A DNA stretch of 22,323 bases from Bacteroidota bacterium (lineage in GTDB: Bacteria > Bacteroidota > Bacteroidia > Flavobacteriales > Weeksellaceae). Made by a program: the position numbers and the translations under genes. The stretch is taken from contig JAEYOX010000012.1 in NCBI GenBank assembly GCA_023411265.1, positions 1 through 22,323 on the forward strand, read 5' to 3'. Positions 15,515 through 22,323 of the stretch are shown here, piece after piece (the first letter of the stretch is position 1; every line of letters begins with the position of its first letter). The notes below the pieces were generated by a model, which ran no database searches, had not been told where the DNA came from, and saw nothing but the letters and a program-made list of their open reading frames with translations.

Positions 15515-17443
15515 TTAATTTTTGACAACAGTAGCGACTTGACCTTCCAATTTTGTTATGTTATCAAATATCTGTTTGAAGGCCGGAAAAAATTCCTTAG
15601 GGAAAAAAGATCCGTTAATAAGAATAGATGATTCGATAGTCAGTTTATTTGGCGCCTCCTTAGTAGCGATGTAATGATACTTAATGCTTTCATCATCCGT
15701 CCGGAACTTTTTGGAAGATGGTATACTTTCAAAAACATAACCTTCAGGGAGTGTAATACTAATCTTTTTCACTTTTTCATTTCCACTTAGAAACTCAATC
15801 GGTGAAACGCGGGTTTCTTTTTGACTAAAATCGTGATCCTGAGCATACAGGAACAGCATGGGATTGAAAGCTATTTTATTTCCTATTTTATCCACGAAAG
15901 TATTTGAATGAAAATTCATGGTCGTTTCAAAATCATCATTAACTGCAGTCGATTTTATATCTGATAAAGTAAATTTATATTTATCCTTATAACCTTTGAT
16001 AAATTCCTCCTTATTTCTATTGTATATATCATTGACTATCACGGAATATAACTTGGTGTCTTTATCTGAGAAAGTACCTTGAAAAGTAAAGTCGGGGTTT
16101 AGTTTACTCTCAACAGTGAGGAATGTTTGACTGATGTCGTTATAAGCGATATCGATAACCTGAGCTTCTTTGCCCATCCGAATCCCGTTATAATTTAACG
16201 CCATCGGCGCGATCATGTTGACTTTGGTATATTTTGATGCGGCATCCAGAAGATATTCTTTGCCATTTATTTCCGCAAGTACAACAACATAATTCGGAAT
16301 GGTGATACTGGGCGAGTAATTTTTCAACACCCCTTTATTAATTGTTGTCAATATTACCGGATCTGCTTCAATGCCAACATCTCTCAACAACATGATGAGA
16401 AGTAAATTAATTTCCGCTACATTTCCTGTCTTGGTACTAAGTAAATTTCTTATTCCTTTATCTGTAAAGATCCCCGTATTCCCATTCCAAGTATACTCTT
16501 TTTGCACAAAATTCAATATATCAGAAAGTTTATCATGTATTGAAATATTTGATCTGATTTCAGCAGGCAAAAAGTTTTTTACTAGGTTCATTCGATTCAT
16601 TTGTCGACCAAAATTTTCATCTTCCAATAAGCTCTTTCGAATGTCATCCCAAGTGGTTGAGTAGGACTTGAAAGTACCAAAATTGGTAGAATTTAATTCC
16701 ATGCGAATAGAAGTCTTATAATTATTACTATTTAGCACAAATTTTTCCTTCTTAAAGGCAGGTACGTTTTCGAATCCAAATCTATGCAATTTATAATCAG
16801 CACCATATACAGTTTTGATGGCAGATTCTTGATGCTTTGGCAAAAGGCTTCCATTATAGATAACATTATATCCCAAAGTATTAGGGAAATCAAAAGTATA
16901 TTCCACATATTGCGCCGGCACCTCATCTTCTATTATAAACTCAGGAATTATTCTTAGAAAATCAGATGGAGAAAGTATGGTATATTCATATTCCAAAACA
17001 GAACCATTTTTTACATTGGGAAATGTAAACTTTGCTATTGTAATGGTATTATCCTCTTTAGATTTAAACTTAGAATCCTTTCTCACCTTCTGGACATCAA
17101 TTTTTCCATTTTCAAAGTTGTATGTAGAAGCCTTTAAATTGGTTAAGGATTGTTTCAGGGTACTGCTTTCATAATATTGAATCTCTTTATTAAAGAAATT
17201 CTCTGCCTGATCTTTATTATAGATCTTCACTCTCTCAACAAATTTTTTGGTTAAATTCCCGTTCATATCAATATCATAATTAACAGAACGGTGAAGAATT
17301 TCAGCCGGAATTTCTGACCCATCCTTGGGTGTCAAGTTTTTGATATCCTGTTCTTCGAGCTTAGGAATTTTAAGGAAACTCTGTTGCGACTGTGCAAAAA
17401 AACAAAGTAATACGGTAAGTAAACTAAAGATTTTGGTTCTCAT
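15515..17443 (-). CDS. DUF3857 / pseudo-transglutaminase secreted protein (catalytic Cys and His lost)
   Basis: The 642-residue protein has a signal peptide (MRTKIFSLLTVLLCFFAQSQ) and a DUF3857 beta domain (about 50-270, with GSVLEYEYTILSP). A transglutaminase-like domain (about 300-410) and a C-terminal beta domain follow. In the transglutaminase-like part the usual Cys is V342 (GNVAEINLLL) and the usual His is Y385 (IPNYVVV), while D400 (EYLLDA) remains. It is probably not catalytic and may bind a partner. As I recall, other Bacteroidota relatives also lack this Cys, so the loss is likely ancient rather than recent decay. Its ATG lies inside the end of the upstream paralogue (20-bp overlap), so the two are coupled. 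Confidence 0.86.
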   Translation of the reverse strand: MRTKIFSLLTVLLCFFAQSQQSFLKIPKLEEQDIKNLTPKDGSEIPAEILHRSVNYDIDMNGNLTKKFVERVKIYNKDQAENFFNKEIQYYESSTLKQSLTNLKASTYNFENGKIDVQKVRKDSKFKSKEDNTITIAKFTFPNVKNGSVLEYEYTILSPSDFLRIIPEFIIEDEVPAQYVEYTFDFPNTLGYNVIYNGSLLPKHQESAIKTVYGADYKLHRFGFENVPAFKKEKFVLNSNNYKTSIRMELNSTNFGTFKSYSTTWDDIRKSLLEDENFGRQMNRMNLVKNFLPAEIRSNISIHDKLSDILNFVQKEYTWNGNTGIFTDKGIRNLLSTKTGNVAEINLLLIMLLRDVGIEADPVILTTINKGVLKNYSPSITIPNYVVVLAEINGKEYLLDAASKYTKVNMIAPMALNYNGIRMGKEAQVIDIAYNDISQTFLTVESKLNPDFTFQGTFSDKDTKLYSVIVNDIYNRNKEEFIKGYKDKYKFTLSDIKSTAVNDDFETTMNFHSNTFVDKIGNKIAFNPMLFLYAQDHDFSQKETRVSPIEFLSGNEKVKKISITLPEGYVFESIPSSKKFRTDDESIKYHYIATKEAPNKLTIESSILINGSFFPKEFFPAFKQIFDNITKLEGQVATVVKN

Positions 17444-19337
17444 GAATATTATTTTTTGTAATTAGTAGTTTCGTGTTATCCGTATTCGTTACATTTCTTC
17501 GAAAATCATAATAAGAATTAAATTTTTCTTTTGGATAAATTCCTTTTTTAATCGTAAGAATACGTTTTACCTTTAATTTTTGATTGTTCATTAATTCATA
17601 TTGAACACTATATTCTCCGAATTCTGAAGAAATTTTCGCAGGTGCGGGAAGTTCAGAAAAGATATAGCCTTCCGGAGTTTCAAATTCGATCTCATAATTA
17701 TCCTGATAAGCGAATGGTGTTTCGAAAGGTAATCTTCGTTCTTCACCTGCAGCTGGGAAACTACTTTCATAAAATGGCATAATTCTGAAAAAAATATCTT
17801 CACCTATTTTTTTTGAATAATCCTGCGCTTTTAATGTTAGCTGATACGAAATTTCGGGATGGCTTCTGCTTCCCGTGAAATTATCTATTTTCAAATCATT
17901 AATTTTCATGTAATTAATATTATTGATAATAGAATTATGTCTGTCTTTTGTATTCATTTGCAACAAGTGCATATGAAAATCATACTGTCCTCCTGTATAA
18001 TGAAAGTCCGCATTGGCCTCTATACTGTTATCTGTTTTTATCTTGATATGGGCCTTAATATTTTCTTTACTCCTTTCGGCATTATATACCGGTGTATTGA
18101 TAAGCTCTATGCCAGTCTCTTTTACGGCCAGAACATTCCTGTTGGTAGTATTGAAAGACAAGTGATTAAATGCAATCTGTTGTGACGTATTTTCCAGCCA
18201 AATGTTTCCATTATCCGTTGGTACCATTAGTACTACATGATTTCCCGCCATTTTAGGAAAATCTTTGTCAAAGGTTTCAGAAGAAAAACCGCTTTTAATG
18301 ATTGCGTAATAAGAAGGAATATCAGCAGCTGCCAATAATGCCCTCATGTAATTAGTCAGAGCTTTGCAGTCACCATATCCTTTTATTCTAACTTCTTCAG
18401 TATTCATAGGCTGCCATCCACCAATCCCCATCGCAACAAAAACATATCGAGTTTTATCCTGCATATAGTGGTAAATCTTTCTTACTTTTTCTTCAGTAGA
18501 TCCCGTTAGACCCAAGCTCTGCACTTCTTTTATAATCTCGGGAGTGACCTGAGTTACGGGTTCAAGTAGATTTTCGTAATACCACTTCCCGAAATTGTCC
18601 CAGTTCTGAAGATCTCCCTGCTTTCCTTCCAATGAAAATTTTTCCAGGGAAAACTCTACCTTAGGTTCTAGGTATTCTATAGTAGGAGCATACATTTCAT
18701 GATTTATTGCAGGAATTGTATGGTATGTATATTCCGTGCCCTCTATTCCTGATGAAACGTTAACTTTACCAAATTCTGAATTGGTAATCTTAGTATTCAA
18801 TTTTATTCCGGATGTGTTTTTCACACGCCTTCTAACGAGTTCGGCAGAGATATTATAAGCGGATAACGGGGAGAAATCGCCAATAAAAACAGTATTTCTT
18901 GAAGTTATTTTATAAGAATACTGAATGGTGTAAGGGTGAGAAACCGATGTCGGATTCAATACCAAAATCCTGTCATCAACATACAATCCAAATGACGGGG
19001 TGTGGCTGAAATCTGAAAAATCCTTTTTTGTAAATTTCTTTACTACTTTTCCGTTCTCATCTAACAAGTTAACTTTTATATCATCAATCTTCATCCGTTT
19101 ATCGTACGGAATCATCACCGGGGCAAAACCGTCTCCGGATTTGTTGAGTATCGTAATTGTGCTTGAAGTAAGAATTTCAATTTCATCCACTGATTTAATA
19201 TTGTAATCAGAAATTCTTTCCCGAATTACAGCATTAGCATTTTTTTTTAGTGCATCCGGAATCTTATTGGCACTATAATCCTGAGCATAATAAAAAACAC
19301 TGAGGACAAAGCTAAAAAACAATAATTTTTCTTTCAT
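17424..19337 (-). CDS. DUF3857 / transglutaminase-like secreted protein (catalytic residues kept)
   Basis: The 637-residue protein has a signal peptide (MKEKLLFFSFVLSVFYYAQ) and a DUF3857 domain (about 50-240, with the SVSHPYTIQYSYKI segment). Its transglutaminase-like domain (about 265-400) keeps C324 in GYGDCKALTNYM and H367 in GNHVVLMV. The third residue is E382 in WLENTSQ, in place of Asp, a form I also associate with Bacteroidota members. A C-terminal beta domain follows. The family is periplasmic or surface-linked and its substrate is unknown. The start is 3 bp after the ferritin stop and the gene overlaps the next paralogue, making a three-gene transcript likely. Confidence 0.88.
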   Translation of the reverse strand: MKEKLLFFSFVLSVFYYAQDYSANKIPDALKKNANAVIRERISDYNIKSVDEIEILTSSTITILNKSGDGFAPVMIPYDKRMKIDDIKVNLLDENGKVVKKFTKKDFSDFSHTPSFGLYVDDRILVLNPTSVSHPYTIQYSYKITSRNTVFIGDFSPLSAYNISAELVRRRVKNTSGIKLNTKITNSEFGKVNVSSGIEGTEYTYHTIPAINHEMYAPTIEYLEPKVEFSLEKFSLEGKQGDLQNWDNFGKWYYENLLEPVTQVTPEIIKEVQSLGLTGSTEEKVRKIYHYMQDKTRYVFVAMGIGGWQPMNTEEVRIKGYGDCKALTNYMRALLAAADIPSYYAIIKSGFSSETFDKDFPKMAGNHVVLMVPTDNGNIWLENTSQQIAFNHLSFNTTNRNVLAVKETGIELINTPVYNAERSKENIKAHIKIKTDNSIEANADFHYTGGQYDFHMHLLQMNTKDRHNSIINNINYMKINDLKIDNFTGSRSHPEISYQLTLKAQDYSKKIGEDIFFRIMPFYESSFPAAGEERRLPFETPFAYQDNYEIEFETPEGYIFSELPAPAKISSEFGEYSVQYELMNNQKLKVKRILTIKKGIYPKEKFNSYYDFRRNVTNTDNTKLLITKNNIHENQNL

Positions 19338-19340
19338 ATC

Positions 19341-19850
19341 TTATGGATTTCCATCCGGTGTAAATACGCGCTGCGCCAGCTCCTGATCAAACAGGTATAA
19401 TGCTGAAGGGTTTTCACTCACCATCTTTATTTTGGTCACCAGTTGGGAAGCACTCGCCTCTTCTTCTACCTGCTCGTTGATGAACCACTGCAGAAAAGAA
19501 ACCGTAGCGAAATCGCCTTCATCATTAGCATTTTTCACAATATTGAAAATACTTTTGGTTACTTTTTTTTCGTGTTCCAAGGCTTTTTGAAAAACATCGA
19601 TATGGTTTTCAAAATGATGCGGAGGCTGTGCAATAGCTCCCATTCTGATTTCTTCGCCCACATCGTTCAGATAATCAAACATCTTGTCGGCGTGCATTAA
19701 TTCTTCCTTGCTCTGCACCCTGAAATAATGGGCAATACCATCCAGATCCTGGGCATAAAACCATGCAGACATGGAGAGGTAATACTGTGCAGCATACTGT
19801 TCATGCGTAATTTGCTCATTGATAAGATTGGCAATATTCTTACTGATCAT
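19341..19850 (-). CDS. ftnA: Ferritin (FtnA-type, non-haem)
   Basis: Ferritin stores iron as a mineral inside a 24-subunit shell. I chose the ATG at 19850 (MISKNIANLINEQ, 169 residues), because the longer in-frame start at 19949 adds 33 residues that lie across the promoter and terminator. The ferroxidase ligands fall at the positions of E. coli FtnA: E17, E50, H53, E94, Q127, E129 and E130 (HEQYAAQYY, KEELMHADKM, LEHEKKV, INEQVEEE). The protein is complete. It has its own promoter (19868-19898) and lies downstream of a terminator, so it is the first gene of the transcript that continues into the DUF3857 pair. Confidence 0.96.
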   Translation of the reverse strand: MISKNIANLINEQITHEQYAAQYYLSMSAWFYAQDLDGIAHYFRVQSKEELMHADKMFDYLNDVGEEIRMGAIAQPPHHFENHIDVFQKALEHEKKVTKSIFNIVKNANDEGDFATVSFLQWFINEQVEEEASASQLVTKIKMVSENPSALYLFDQELAQRVFTPDGNP

Positions 19851-19867
19851 AAAAATTGTTTTATCCT

Positions 19868-19898
19868 CAAAGATAATTAAAATCCGTTCCTGAGCCAA
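19868..19898 (-). promoter_or_regulatory. Promoter of ftnA
   Basis: On the - strand, TTG (complement of 19896-19898) and TATCTTTG (complement of 19868-19875) are 20 nt apart, a full match to TTG-N17-23-TAnnTTTG. The -7 box ends 17 nt before the ATG at 19850. No iron-regulator box is obvious. Confidence 0.7.
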
Positions 19899-19903
19899 CA
19901 AAA

Positions 19904-19931
19904 AAGAGCAAAGAAATAATTCTCTGCTCTT
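19904..19931 (-). terminator. Terminator of the Spy-like gene
   Basis: AAGAGCAAAGAA (19904-19915) and TTCTCTGCTCTT (19920-19931) pair over 12 positions with one mismatch around the loop ATAA. On the - strand a T-tract follows (A-run 19900-19905 on the + strand). It ends the gene whose stop is at 19962 and directly precedes the ftnA promoter. Confidence 0.8.
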
Positions 19932-19961
19932 CCTCACATTAAAAATCAAAATTATGAACTG

Positions 19962-20405
19962 CTATTGTACGGGTTGTATCTTGTCTCTTTTCAGAGCTTT
20001 TCTTTTCTTGATTTCCATGCCCGTTTTTTCTTTCATCATTTGTTTCTTTTCCAATCTTTGGGCTTTCCATTGCTCAAATTGCTGCGGCGTCAGGATGGTT
20101 TTCATTTCAGCTTCCCTCTCTTTCATTTTCTGCATTCTTTCATTTTTCTTCTGCATTCTCATGTCTTTACTCTTCTCCATTTGGCGTTTTCCTTCAGCTT
20201 TGCGTTTCTCGTGCAGGGCTCTCAGCTGTTCCATTTGGGTAGCGTTCAACTGTAGTTCTTTTTGCATTTCTGCGAGGCGTTCCTGCGCTTTCATTTCTTT
20301 TTGTTTCAGCAGTTCAGCTTTCTTCTCGGGTGTCATTGGTGCTTTCTGCGCAAAAGCAAAAGTTCCCATTCCGAACATCATCATTGCAAATACCATTTTT
20401 TTCAT
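19962..20405 (-). CDS. Spy/CpxP-like LTXXQ-type secreted protein
   Basis: The 147-residue protein has a signal peptide (MKKMVFAMMMFGMGTFAFAQ). The mature part is very rich in Lys, Glu, Met and Gln and should be all helical. Two LTXXQ-like motifs, LNATQ (53-57) and LTPQQ (105-109), are spaced as in periplasmic Spy/CpxP proteins. Those act as chaperones or stress sensors in enterobacteria; the same role is only inferred here. The high methionine content (KDMRMQKKNERMQKMKE) is striking and may bind metal or surfaces. It is transcribed alone, with its own terminator at 19904-19931. I found no clear promoter motif upstream. Confidence 0.82.
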   Translation of the reverse strand: MKKMVFAMMMFGMGTFAFAQKAPMTPEKKAELLKQKEMKAQERLAEMQKELQLNATQMEQLRALHEKRKAEGKRQMEKSKDMRMQKKNERMQKMKEREAEMKTILTPQQFEQWKAQRLEKKQMMKEKTGMEIKKRKALKRDKIQPVQ

Positions 20406-20844
20406 AATACTTCTGTAATTTAATTTGTTACTGCCTTTATGATATAAAAAACTGAAGGAGGTTAAAAAGACCAGGCAAGTATATAATATAAATGAGTCGA
20501 TCTGGGGTTAATTAGGGTCGGTTTAGTTCAGTTGGAATATTTCCATGAACCCTATTGTTTGTTTTTTCTTCTTAAACATGACATCAGTCAGGTGAACAAA
20601 CTAGGAAGCAATCTCATTATTAGCTACCTTTATTATAGAAAAAATACAACAGCTGCCGGCGGTTTCGTACGATTCTAAAAACACAAAACAATATGTATAA
20701 CAGCAAAAAACCCAAGGCTATGACAACAACCACCTCATCAGAATTCTCTGAACACGCATCTTAAAACGAAAGAACGGCTGGCTTTACGCCGGAAAAAAAG
20801 GGCAATCACTGTGAAAAATCGCAAATATTGCCGGATGGACGACT

Positions 20845-20888
20845 CAGGGTGTATTTTTTCATAAGCGATTTGTATTTTTTAATAATCG
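20845..20888 (+). promoter_or_regulatory. 44-nt conserved upstream block, copy 1
   Basis: All 44 nt are identical to 21959-22002. The block begins CAGGGTGTATTTTTTC and ends TTTTTTAATAATCG. GCGATT (20865-20870) and AATCGC (20884-20889, one base past the block) form an inverted repeat with a 13-nt gap; a third AATCGC lies at 20817-20822. The right half-site falls about 18 nt upstream of the -7 box, where the -33 element should be, and no TTG stands there. An activator site is inferred. Confidence 0.6.
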
Positions 20889-20907
20889 CAGATCTGAAAA
20901 CCCTGCT

Positions 20908-20915
20908 TATCTTTG
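20908..20915 (+). promoter_or_regulatory. -7 box of the first secreted-protein gene
   Basis: TATCTTTG is a full match to TAnnTTTG and is conserved within a longer identical stretch (AAAACCCTGCTTATCTTTGC) in both copies. It gives a leader of roughly 65 nt that is rich in A and poor in structure, as is common in strongly expressed Bacteroidota genes. Confidence 0.65.
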
Positions 20916-20985
20916 CAACGTCAAAAAAGACAGAAACACAAATATACAAAATCTCTCAACAAAAAGAAGAATTAAAACACAAATT

Positions 20986-21513
20986 ATGAAAAAAAGATTT
21001 CTTGGACTTGCTTTAGTCCTGACAGCTTTCGCAGCAAACGCACAAACTGCAACACTAAATGTAAAACTGAATCCTATTCAGACCCTGATGGTAAACCATG
21101 CAAACAATGTAGTAACCCTTGAGTACAAGAACAAAGCTGATTATGCCAACGGAGTTTCTGCAAAACAGGAAAACCACCTTACGGTTTACAGCACAGGTGG
21201 ATTCCAGGTGTATGTAAAATCAAACCAGCAAAACCTAACAGGTGGCCCTAAAGACATTGCAGCAAACCAAATAAAGCTGACTGCTTCTGCGGGAAAAACC
21301 AATGCACTGGCCGGAAACCCACAATACAATGAGGTTGATCTGGTGCACTCTGGTGATAAAGGTGTAATGTTGGTACAGAACAGCGTAGGAGGTGTTGACA
21401 GAAATATCGATATTACTTATGCAGCAAAAGGAAACAATGCATTCATTGATCACGTAGGACAAACTGCTGCCACTTATACAACGACTGTAGTATACGAAAT
21501 CGTAGCGATGTAA
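20986..21513 (+). CDS. Secreted protein of unknown function, tandem copy 1
   Basis: The 175-residue protein has a signal peptide (MKKRFLGLALVLTAFAANAQ) and a mature part of about 155 residues. The mature part is rich in Asn, Val, Thr and Ala, contains no cysteine, and looks like a beta-sandwich (TATLNVKLNPIQTLMVN, NVVTLEYKNKADYANGV, HLTVYSTGGFQVYVKS, ending TTTVVYEIVAM). It recalls small fimbrial-subunit-like or DUF4402-like secreted proteins, and similar proteins occur in Chryseobacterium as far as I recall. I cannot name a family. No chaperone or usher gene is nearby. A strong terminator follows at 21539-21565. A close paralogue starts at 22095. Confidence 0.85.
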   Translation: MKKRFLGLALVLTAFAANAQTATLNVKLNPIQTLMVNHANNVVTLEYKNKADYANGVSAKQENHLTVYSTGGFQVYVKSNQQNLTGGPKDIAANQIKLTASAGKTNALAGNPQYNEVDLVHSGDKGVMLVQNSVGGVDRNIDITYAAKGNNAFIDHVGQTAATYTTTVVYEIVAM

Positions 21514-21538
21514 GCTTACAAAACAAATGATAAAAACG

Positions 21539-21565
21539 AAATCCGTCTCACACTGAGGCGGATTT
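21539..21565 (+). terminator. Terminator of the first secreted-protein gene
   Basis: AAATCCGTCTCA (21539-21550) pairs over 12 positions with TGAGGCGGATTT (21554-21565), including one G-T pair, around the loop CAC. A T-run at 21563-21567 follows. It sits 26 bp after the stop codon, so each tandem copy is an independent transcription unit. Confidence 0.88.
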
Positions 21566-21958
21566 TTCTCTGATAATAAAATGCTTTCCGAGTAGTCCGG
21601 AAAAGATTTTTAAATACAGCTGTTTATCAAACCAAAACGCTGTTCGAGACTTCAGGTCGCTTTTAGTTTTATTAAAGATTCGGATTAGGATAAATAGTAC
21701 AGTGGGAGCAATTCCTTTACCTGTTCGTTTGCTTTATCTTCTTAGAACATGACAGCATTCAGATGAACAGTTGAGGTTTCGTACTATTCTAAAAACACAA
21801 GAACAAAGATGTATAACAGTAAAACTAAAAGGCTATGACAAAATCCCATCTCATGAATTGCTCTGAACACTTTACCTTAAAAGAAGAAACGGAACGCTTA
21901 AGCCGTAAAAAAGAAGGGTAATTATTGCGAAAGAAATCGCAAAATATTTCCGTCGTCA

Positions 21959-22002
21959 CAGGGTGTATTTTTTCATAAGCGATTTGTATTTTTTAATAAT
22001 CG
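21959..22002 (+). promoter_or_regulatory. 44-nt conserved upstream block, copy 2
   Basis: Identical to 20845-20888. GCGATT (21979-21984) faces AATCGT (21998-22003), one base short of the 6-bp inverted repeat of copy 1. A further AATCGC lies at 21935-21940. Confidence 0.6.
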
Positions 22003-22021
22003 TTAACCTAAAAACCCTGCT

Positions 22022-22029
22022 TATCTTTG
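22022..22029 (+). promoter_or_regulatory. -7 box of the second secreted-protein gene
   Basis: TATCTTTG at the same place as in copy 1 (offset 1114 nt), 65 nt before the ATG at 22095. Confidence 0.65.
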
Positions 22030-22094
22030 CACCGTCAAAAAAGAGACAAACACAACACCACAATTTAACACAAAGAAGAATCAAAACACAAATT

Positions 22095-22323
22095 ATGAAA
22101 AAAGCATTTTTCGGACTGGTATTAGGCCTAACAGCTTTCACAGCAAACGCACAAACTCAAGGAACTGCAACACTGAATGTAAAACTGAATCCTATTCAGA
22201 CCCTGATGGTAAACCCTGCAAACAATGTAGTAACCCTTGAGTACAAGAACAAAGCTGATTATGCCAACGGAGTTTCTGCAAAACAGGAAAACCACCTTAC
22301 GGTTTACAGCACAGGTGGATTCC
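22095..22323 (+). CDS. Secreted protein of unknown function, tandem copy 2 (3' end outside window)
   Basis: The first 76 residues of a paralogue of the 20986-21513 product. The signal peptide (MKKAFFGLVLGLTAFTANAQ) differs at five of twenty residues, and three residues are inserted after it (TQGTATL against TATL). From there on only one residue differs in the visible part (MVNPANN against MVNHANN). The frame is open to the last base. Leader, -7 box and upstream block match copy 1, so both genes should respond to the same signal. Confidence 0.85.
   Translation, partial: MKKAFFGLVLGLTAFTANAQTQGTATLNVKLNPIQTLMVNPANNVVTLEYKNKADYANGVSAKQENHLTVYSTGGF

Larger units (their letters stand above)
20406..20985 (+). 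other. 580-bp gene-free region upstream of the first secreted-protein gene
   Basis: The stretch holds no credible gene. From about 20524 on it is the leader of the duplicated unit. Blocks shared with the second copy include CTAAAAACACAA, TGTATAACAG, AGGCTATGACAA, CTCTGAACAC, AATCGC half-sites and a 44-nt identical block. The part before 20524 lies upstream of the - strand Spy-like gene and shows no recognisable motif. Confidence 0.7.
20524..21205 (+). repeat. Tandem duplication, copy 1 (leader region plus start of secreted protein gene)
   Basis: Homologous to 21695-22323. The copies align from about TAGTTCAG at 20524 (TAGTACAG at 21695). Copy 2 lacks about 57 nt present in copy 1 between about 20605 and 20665. 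The offset is then 1114 nt across the -7 region, 1109 at the ATG and 1118 after three extra codons in copy 2. Similarity is patchy in the far leader, perfect over 44 nt near the promoter, and nearly perfect in the mature coding part. Copy 1 continues past 21205, but copy 2 is cut by the window end. Confidence 0.9.
21514..22094 (+). other. 581-bp gene-free region between the tandem genes
   Basis: It holds the terminator of the first gene and then, from about 21695, the duplicated leader. A 28-codon open frame at 21835-21921 is not conserved in copy 1, where the matching ATG at 20720 ends after 14 codons, so it is not called a gene. No RNA gene was recognised. Confidence 0.65.
21695..22323 (+). 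repeat. Tandem duplication, copy 2 (cut by window end)
   Basis: Second copy of the unit starting at 20524. From 22163 to the window end it differs from 21045-21205 at only two positions (22175 G for A; 22216 C for A) with no gap, while the signal-peptide codons and leader carry many changes. Confidence 0.9.

Noticed and set aside
16732..16926. - strand open frame of 64 codons within the DUF3857 pseudo-enzyme gene
   Set aside because: It is another frame of the same strand inside a well-supported gene, with no domain or start signal of its own.
19851..19949. N-terminal extension of ferritin by 33 residues
   Set aside because: The extension crosses the terminator hairpin and the -33/-7 boxes, and ligand positions match E. 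coli FtnA only when counting from the ATG at 19850.
19954..20418. + strand open frame of 154 codons rich in Cys, Phe and Ser
   Set aside because: It is the antisense of the Lys/Glu/Met-rich Spy-like gene, which has a signal peptide, LTXXQ motifs and a terminator. The opposite frame has no such support.
21835..21921. 28-codon open frame in the leader of the second secreted-protein gene
   Set aside because: The matching frame in copy 1 starts at 20720 but stops after 14 codons, and the differences do not respect codons. It looks like noncoding leader.
20406..22094. Phase-variable invertible promoter or CRISPR-like array in the repeated leaders
   Set aside because: The repeats are direct, about 1.1 kb apart and only two in number. 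No inverted flanks, recombinase gene or regular spacers were seen.

Overview
The window looks like chromosomal DNA of a flavobacterium of the Chryseobacterium/Weeksellaceae type. The signs are AT-rich DNA, Bacteroidota-only families (DUF4292, DUF4254, DUF2851, paired DUF3857 proteins), a bacillithiol gene (bshA), lipoprotein signals, few clear Shine-Dalgarno sites, and promoter-like sequences that fit the Bacteroidota form TTG-N17-23-TAnnTTTG. The species assignment is inferred from protein style, not from a search. No rRNA, tRNA, CRISPR array, transposase or phage gene was seen.

Left part (1-4928, all + strand): the C-terminal end of a sugar-phosphate nucleotidyltransferase, a DUF4292 lipoprotein, an EnvC-like coiled-coil protein with a degenerate LytM domain, tatA, DUF4254, a small lipoprotein and ribA. 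Several junctions overlap or nearly touch, as in an envelope/housekeeping operon. A bidirectional terminator separates ribA from a convergent lipoprotein gene (4997-5509, - strand).

Middle (5615-15460): a + strand run of GH3 glycosidase, bshA (bacillithiol synthesis), DUF2851, a PspC-like membrane protein and a GNAT-like protein. It meets a convergent - strand pair (SIMPL-domain protein; carboxypeptidase-regulatory-like protein). A 1047-residue AddA/RecB-type helicase-nuclease, the major DNA repair gene of the window, follows on the + strand.

Right part (15515-20405, - strand): a Spy-like LTXXQ protein with its own terminator, then ferritin ftnA with a good promoter. Ferritin is followed after 3 bp by two overlapping DUF3857/transglutaminase-like secreted proteins. 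The first keeps the Cys-His pair and the second has lost it.

Far right (20524-22323): a tandem duplication of a small secreted protein of unknown function, each copy with a long conserved upstream region. A 44-nt block upstream of the -7 box is identical in both copies and carries AATCGC/GCGATT half-sites. The mature coding sequence is almost identical (2 differences in 161 nt), while signal peptide and leader have drifted. This points to gene conversion or selection and is the least explained part of the window. The second copy runs off the right edge.
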